Part shown: one piece after another, positions 62,048-64,000 of the stretch | How positions within the stretch are numbered: position 1 is the stretch's first letter | Layout: each line of letters opens with the position of its first letter | Origin: Verrucomicrobiaceae bacterium E54 | Lineage (GTDB): Bacteria; Verrucomicrobiota; Verrucomicrobiia; Verrucomicrobiales; Akkermansiaceae | Assembly (NCBI GenBank): GCA_022548915.1 | Contig: JAKZES010000003.1 | Location: 62,001-126,000, forward strand | DNA length: 64,000 bases | Direction: 5' to 3' | Program-made: the position numbers and the translations under genes | Notes under the pieces: model-generated | What the model was told of the DNA's origin: nothing | Database searches by the model: none | What the model saw: the letters and a program-made list of their open reading frames with translations, nothing else

Positions 62048-62275
62048 CTACCAGATCACTTCGACGCCCAGGCTGGGAAAAGCACGATCCCGCGTGAGGA
62101 TCACCAGTCCTTCACTCAGGGCCTGGGCCGCAAGCATCCGGTCGAATGGATCGCGGTGGGGGTGTTCGATGGAAGCGGCGTCCGCGGCATTGGGCAAAGT
62201 GAGGGGGAGGGGAATCCAGCCTTCCTGAACCACGGCCCGAGCGAGGCTCTGACCGTCAACACGTGAAGCAGCCAA
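62048..62275 (-). pseudogene. C-terminal remnant of a VapC-type PIN-domain toxin
   Basis: 75 codons are open from 62275. Residues about 20-75 match the C-terminal half of VapC proteins: LPLTLPNAADAASI, then HRDPFDRMLAAQAL, LVILTRDRAF and a final VEVIW. The N-terminal half with the first catalytic Asp is missing, because the tsf terminator lies immediately upstream. There is no antitoxin gene nearby. The fragment is probably non-functional. Confidence 0.75.
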
Positions 62276-62276
62276 G

Positions 62277-62308
62277 AAAAACGCCCGCTTCCGAAATGGA
62301 AGCGGGCG
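62277..62308 (-). terminator. Rho-independent terminator of tsf
   Basis: The perfect 11-bp stem CGCCCGCTTCC/GGAAGCGGGCG (62282-62308) has a 5-nt loop. On the minus strand it is followed by a T-run (TTTTTCTT). It lies 48 bp beyond the tsf stop codon, ending the rpsB-tsf operon. Confidence 0.9.
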
Positions 62309-62355
62309 TTCTTGGAGGTTTGGAGCGGGTGTCAGACCGAAATGTCTGACCTCCC

Positions 62356-63222
62356 TTATTCGCCGAGTCCGAAGCGGACGAAGCGGCGGATGACCAGTTC
62401 GTCGCCGAGGGTCTTGCCGGTGGCTTCGACCAGCTTGCCGACCTTCTGGTCGGGATCCTTCACGAAGGCCTGCTCGAGGAGGCAGCTCTCGGCGAAGAAT
62501 TTCCCGATCTTGCCCATGATGATTTTCTCGATGATCTCGGCGGGCTTGCCCTCTTCCTGCATCTGTCCGCGATAGACGTCCTTCTCCTTCTCGACCAGTT
62601 CGGCCGGGATGTCGTCGCGCGACAGGCCCTGCGGCGCGGCGGCGGCGATGTGGAGGGTGATGTCCTTGACGAGATCCTGGAACTCCTCCTTGGCAGCGGT
62701 GTCGCCCTTGTCGGCGCCGACTTCGACGAGCACGCCGACCTTGCCGCCCATGTGGATGTACTGGGCGATGGCACCACCACCTTCGAGGTCGAAGCGCTCG
62801 AACTTGCGGAGCTGCATGTTCTCACCGAGTTCGATGACCTTCGATTTCACGAATTCGTCGATGGTCATGTCGCCGTGCCGGACCTGAAGGGCTTCTTCGA
62901 GGGTCTTGGCATCGCTGGCAGCCAGCGCGTCGGCGATGGCGTCGACGAAGCCGACGAAGTTGTCGTTGCGCGACACGAAGTCGGTCTCGCAGTTGACCTC
63001 GACGAGGATGCCGGATTTTCCGTCCTCGGAGAGACGGGCGGTGATGATGCCCTCGGAAGCCTCGCGATCGGCCTTGCCGGCGGCTTTGGAGATGCCCTTC
63101 TTGCGGAGGTAGTCGACGGCTGCTTCCAGGTCACCGTTGGTTTCGGTGAGCGCCTTCTTGCAGTCCATCATGCCCGCGTTGGTCTTGTCGCGGAGTTCCT
63201 TGACGAGTGATGCAGTGATCAT
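62356..63222 (-). CDS. tsf: Translation elongation factor Ts
   Basis: 288 residues, normal for the family. The N-terminal UBA-like domain is LVKELRDKTNAGMMDCKKAL, followed by the diagnostic CETDFVSRNDNF and two core dimer-type domains. EF-Ts catalyses GDP/GTP exchange on EF-Tu. It follows rpsB after 69 bp, the usual bacterial order. The start lacks a Shine-Dalgarno sequence; the upstream sequence is CCATCCCATG, shared with rpsB and the NirJ-like gene. Confidence 0.97.
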   Translation of the reverse strand: MITASLVKELRDKTNAGMMDCKKALTETNGDLEAAVDYLRKKGISKAAGKADREASEGIITARLSEDGKSGILVEVNCETDFVSRNDNFVGFVDAIADALAASDAKTLEEALQVRHGDMTIDEFVKSKVIELGENMQLRKFERFDLEGGGAIAQYIHMGGKVGVLVEVGADKGDTAAKEEFQDLVKDITLHIAAAAPQGLSRDDIPAELVEKEKDVYRGQMQEEGKPAEIIEKIIMGKIGKFFAESCLLEQAFVKDPDQKVGKLVEATGKTLGDELVIRRFVRFGLGE

Positions 63223-63291
63223 GGGATGGGATGGTGAATTGGCTTCGGGAGGGGACCGCCCTTGCCAAAGGCGGGCGGTCCGGTCACCGGC

Positions 63292-63969
63292 TCAGCCCTT
63301 CTTGACGAGGACGTCGACGATGTTCTGGAGGATGATGCGGATCGAGCGGACCGAGTCGTCGTTGCCCGGGATCGGGTAGTCGACGATCGACGGGTCGGCA
63401 TTCGAATCGACGATGGCGACGATCGGGATGTTCAGGCGGCGGGCTTCGGCGACGGCGATCGACTCACGGGCGGAGTCGACGATCACCAGCGCGTCGGGCA
63501 GGCCGTCCATGCCGCGGATGCCGTTGAGGTTGCGGCGGAGCTTGTTCTTTTCGCGGGTCAGCGCGGCGAACTCCTTCTTGGAGATCGTCTTGAATTCTGG
63601 CGACTTCTCAAGGCCTTCGAGCCACTTGAGGCGCTCGATCGACTTCTTGACCGTCGACATGTTGGTCAGCATGCCGCCGAGCCAGCGATGGTTGACGTAG
63701 AATTGCTTGGTCGCCTCGGCGGCCTGCTCGACCGCCTCCTGGGCCTGGCGCTTGCAGCCGACGAAGAGGATCTTCTTGTCCTTCGAGGCGAGGCCGGAGA
63801 GGAAGTCGGTGGCCTTGTCGAGGCACTTGACCGTCTGCTCCAGGTTGATGATGTAGATCCCGCCCTTGTCCTTCATGAGGTAGGGCTTCATCTGGGGATT
63901 CCACTTCTTCGTCTGGTGACCGTAGTGGACGCCGGCGTCCACCATTTCGCTGATGAGTTCGTTGATCAT
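63292..63969 (-). CDS. rpsB: 30S ribosomal protein S2
   Basis: 225 residues, complete and slightly short compared with E. coli S2 (241). Family motifs include AGVHYGHQTKKWNPQMKPYL, NHRWLGGMLTN and the C-terminal PDALVIVDSARES followed by DYPIPGNDDSVRSI. It binds the platform of the small subunit. It is the first gene of the rpsB-tsf operon. Only 31 bp lie between its start and the window edge, so the promoter is mostly outside. Confidence 0.97.
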   Translation of the reverse strand: MINELISEMVDAGVHYGHQTKKWNPQMKPYLMKDKGGIYIINLEQTVKCLDKATDFLSGLASKDKKILFVGCKRQAQEAVEQAAEATKQFYVNHRWLGGMLTNMSTVKKSIERLKWLEGLEKSPEFKTISKKEFAALTREKNKLRRNLNGIRGMDGLPDALVIVDSARESIAVAEARRLNIPIVAIVDSNADPSIVDYPIPGNDDSVRSIRIILQNIVDVLVKKG

Positions 63970-64000
63970 GGGATGGGGTCCCGCCTTGATTCAGGTCGGG

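Noticed and set aside
1-64000. CRISPR arrays, tRNA or rRNA genes, and phage genes
   Set aside because: Scanning by eye found no regularly spaced direct repeats, cloverleaf-like genes or phage structural proteins; only a computational scan would exclude small RNAs.

Overview
The window is a contiguous piece of a high-GC, Gram-negative-type bacterial chromosome, most likely from the Verrucomicrobiota (inference). The supporting signs are a planctomycete/verrucomicrobial-type DUF1549/DUF1553 + DUF1501 gene pair, a PEP-CTERM protein beside a GntR/LacI-type regulator, very large exported beta-rich proteins with similar C-terminal modules, a glycine-betaine methyltransferase pair, start codons that mostly lack a purine-rich Shine-Dalgarno sequence, and several families of short palindromic intergenic repeats. 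There are no rRNA or tRNA genes, no CRISPR array, no phage and no complete insertion sequence.

Layout. 1-11116 (+): a 5'-truncated hypothetical gene, a secreted GH13 alpha-amylase-family enzyme, a three-module beta-helix surface protein and a secreted alpha/alpha-barrel-like protein. 11144-14431 (-): an osmoadaptation operon of glycine/sarcosine methyltransferase, sarcosine/dimethylglycine methyltransferase and a BCCT transporter. 14821-18040 (+): the DUF1549/1553 and DUF1501 pair. 18137-21254 (+): a tightly coupled operon of an Nramp-fold transporter without the canonical metal motifs, an SDR dehydrogenase and mannonate dehydratase UxuA. 21504-32068 (+): a FecR-TPR-beta-barrel fusion and a 2346-residue exported protein with an embedded trypsin-like protease. 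32098-36046 (+): glutaminase fused to STAS and cyclic-nucleotide-binding domains, overlapping a CHASE2 adenylate cyclase. 36267-43271 (+): an atypical SDR and a 2037-residue alpha-2-macroglobulin-like protein. 43326-48330: a VapBC/FitAB-type toxin-antitoxin pair with a perfect operator palindrome, a zinc-ribbon membrane protein, a secreted SGNH esterase, a PEP-CTERM protein and a divergent GntR/LacI regulator. 48331-55500: an intergenic region with a long imperfect inverted repeat and a scar of a second macroglobulin gene, then a TetR-MFP-RND-OMF efflux operon. 55547-57768 (+): two small secreted hypotheticals around a MYG1-family hydrolase. 57780-61904 (-): an operon of two radical SAM/SPASM proteins (TIGR04053-like and NirJ/AhbD-like), NnrS and a small exported protein. 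62048-63969 (-): a truncated PIN-domain relic, then tsf and rpsB with a clear Rho-independent terminator.

How the genes work together. The methyltransferases and BCCT carrier supply glycine betaine by synthesis and uptake. The cyclase probably makes the cyclic nucleotide sensed by the domain on the neighbouring glutaminase. The Nramp-like protein sits where a hexuronate or aldonate importer would be expected beside UxuA. The efflux genes follow a TetR gene preceded by a perfect 7-bp inverted repeat. The radical SAM/NnrS operon points to modified-haem or nitric-oxide metabolism. The most novel-looking items are the cyclase/cNMP-glutaminase pair, the motif-less Nramp-uxuA operon, the FecR-TPR-barrel fusion, the tryptophan-rich insert and 3' scar of the macroglobulin, and the shared C-terminal module of the large exported proteins. 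All assignments come from reading motifs by eye; no database search or structure prediction was run.
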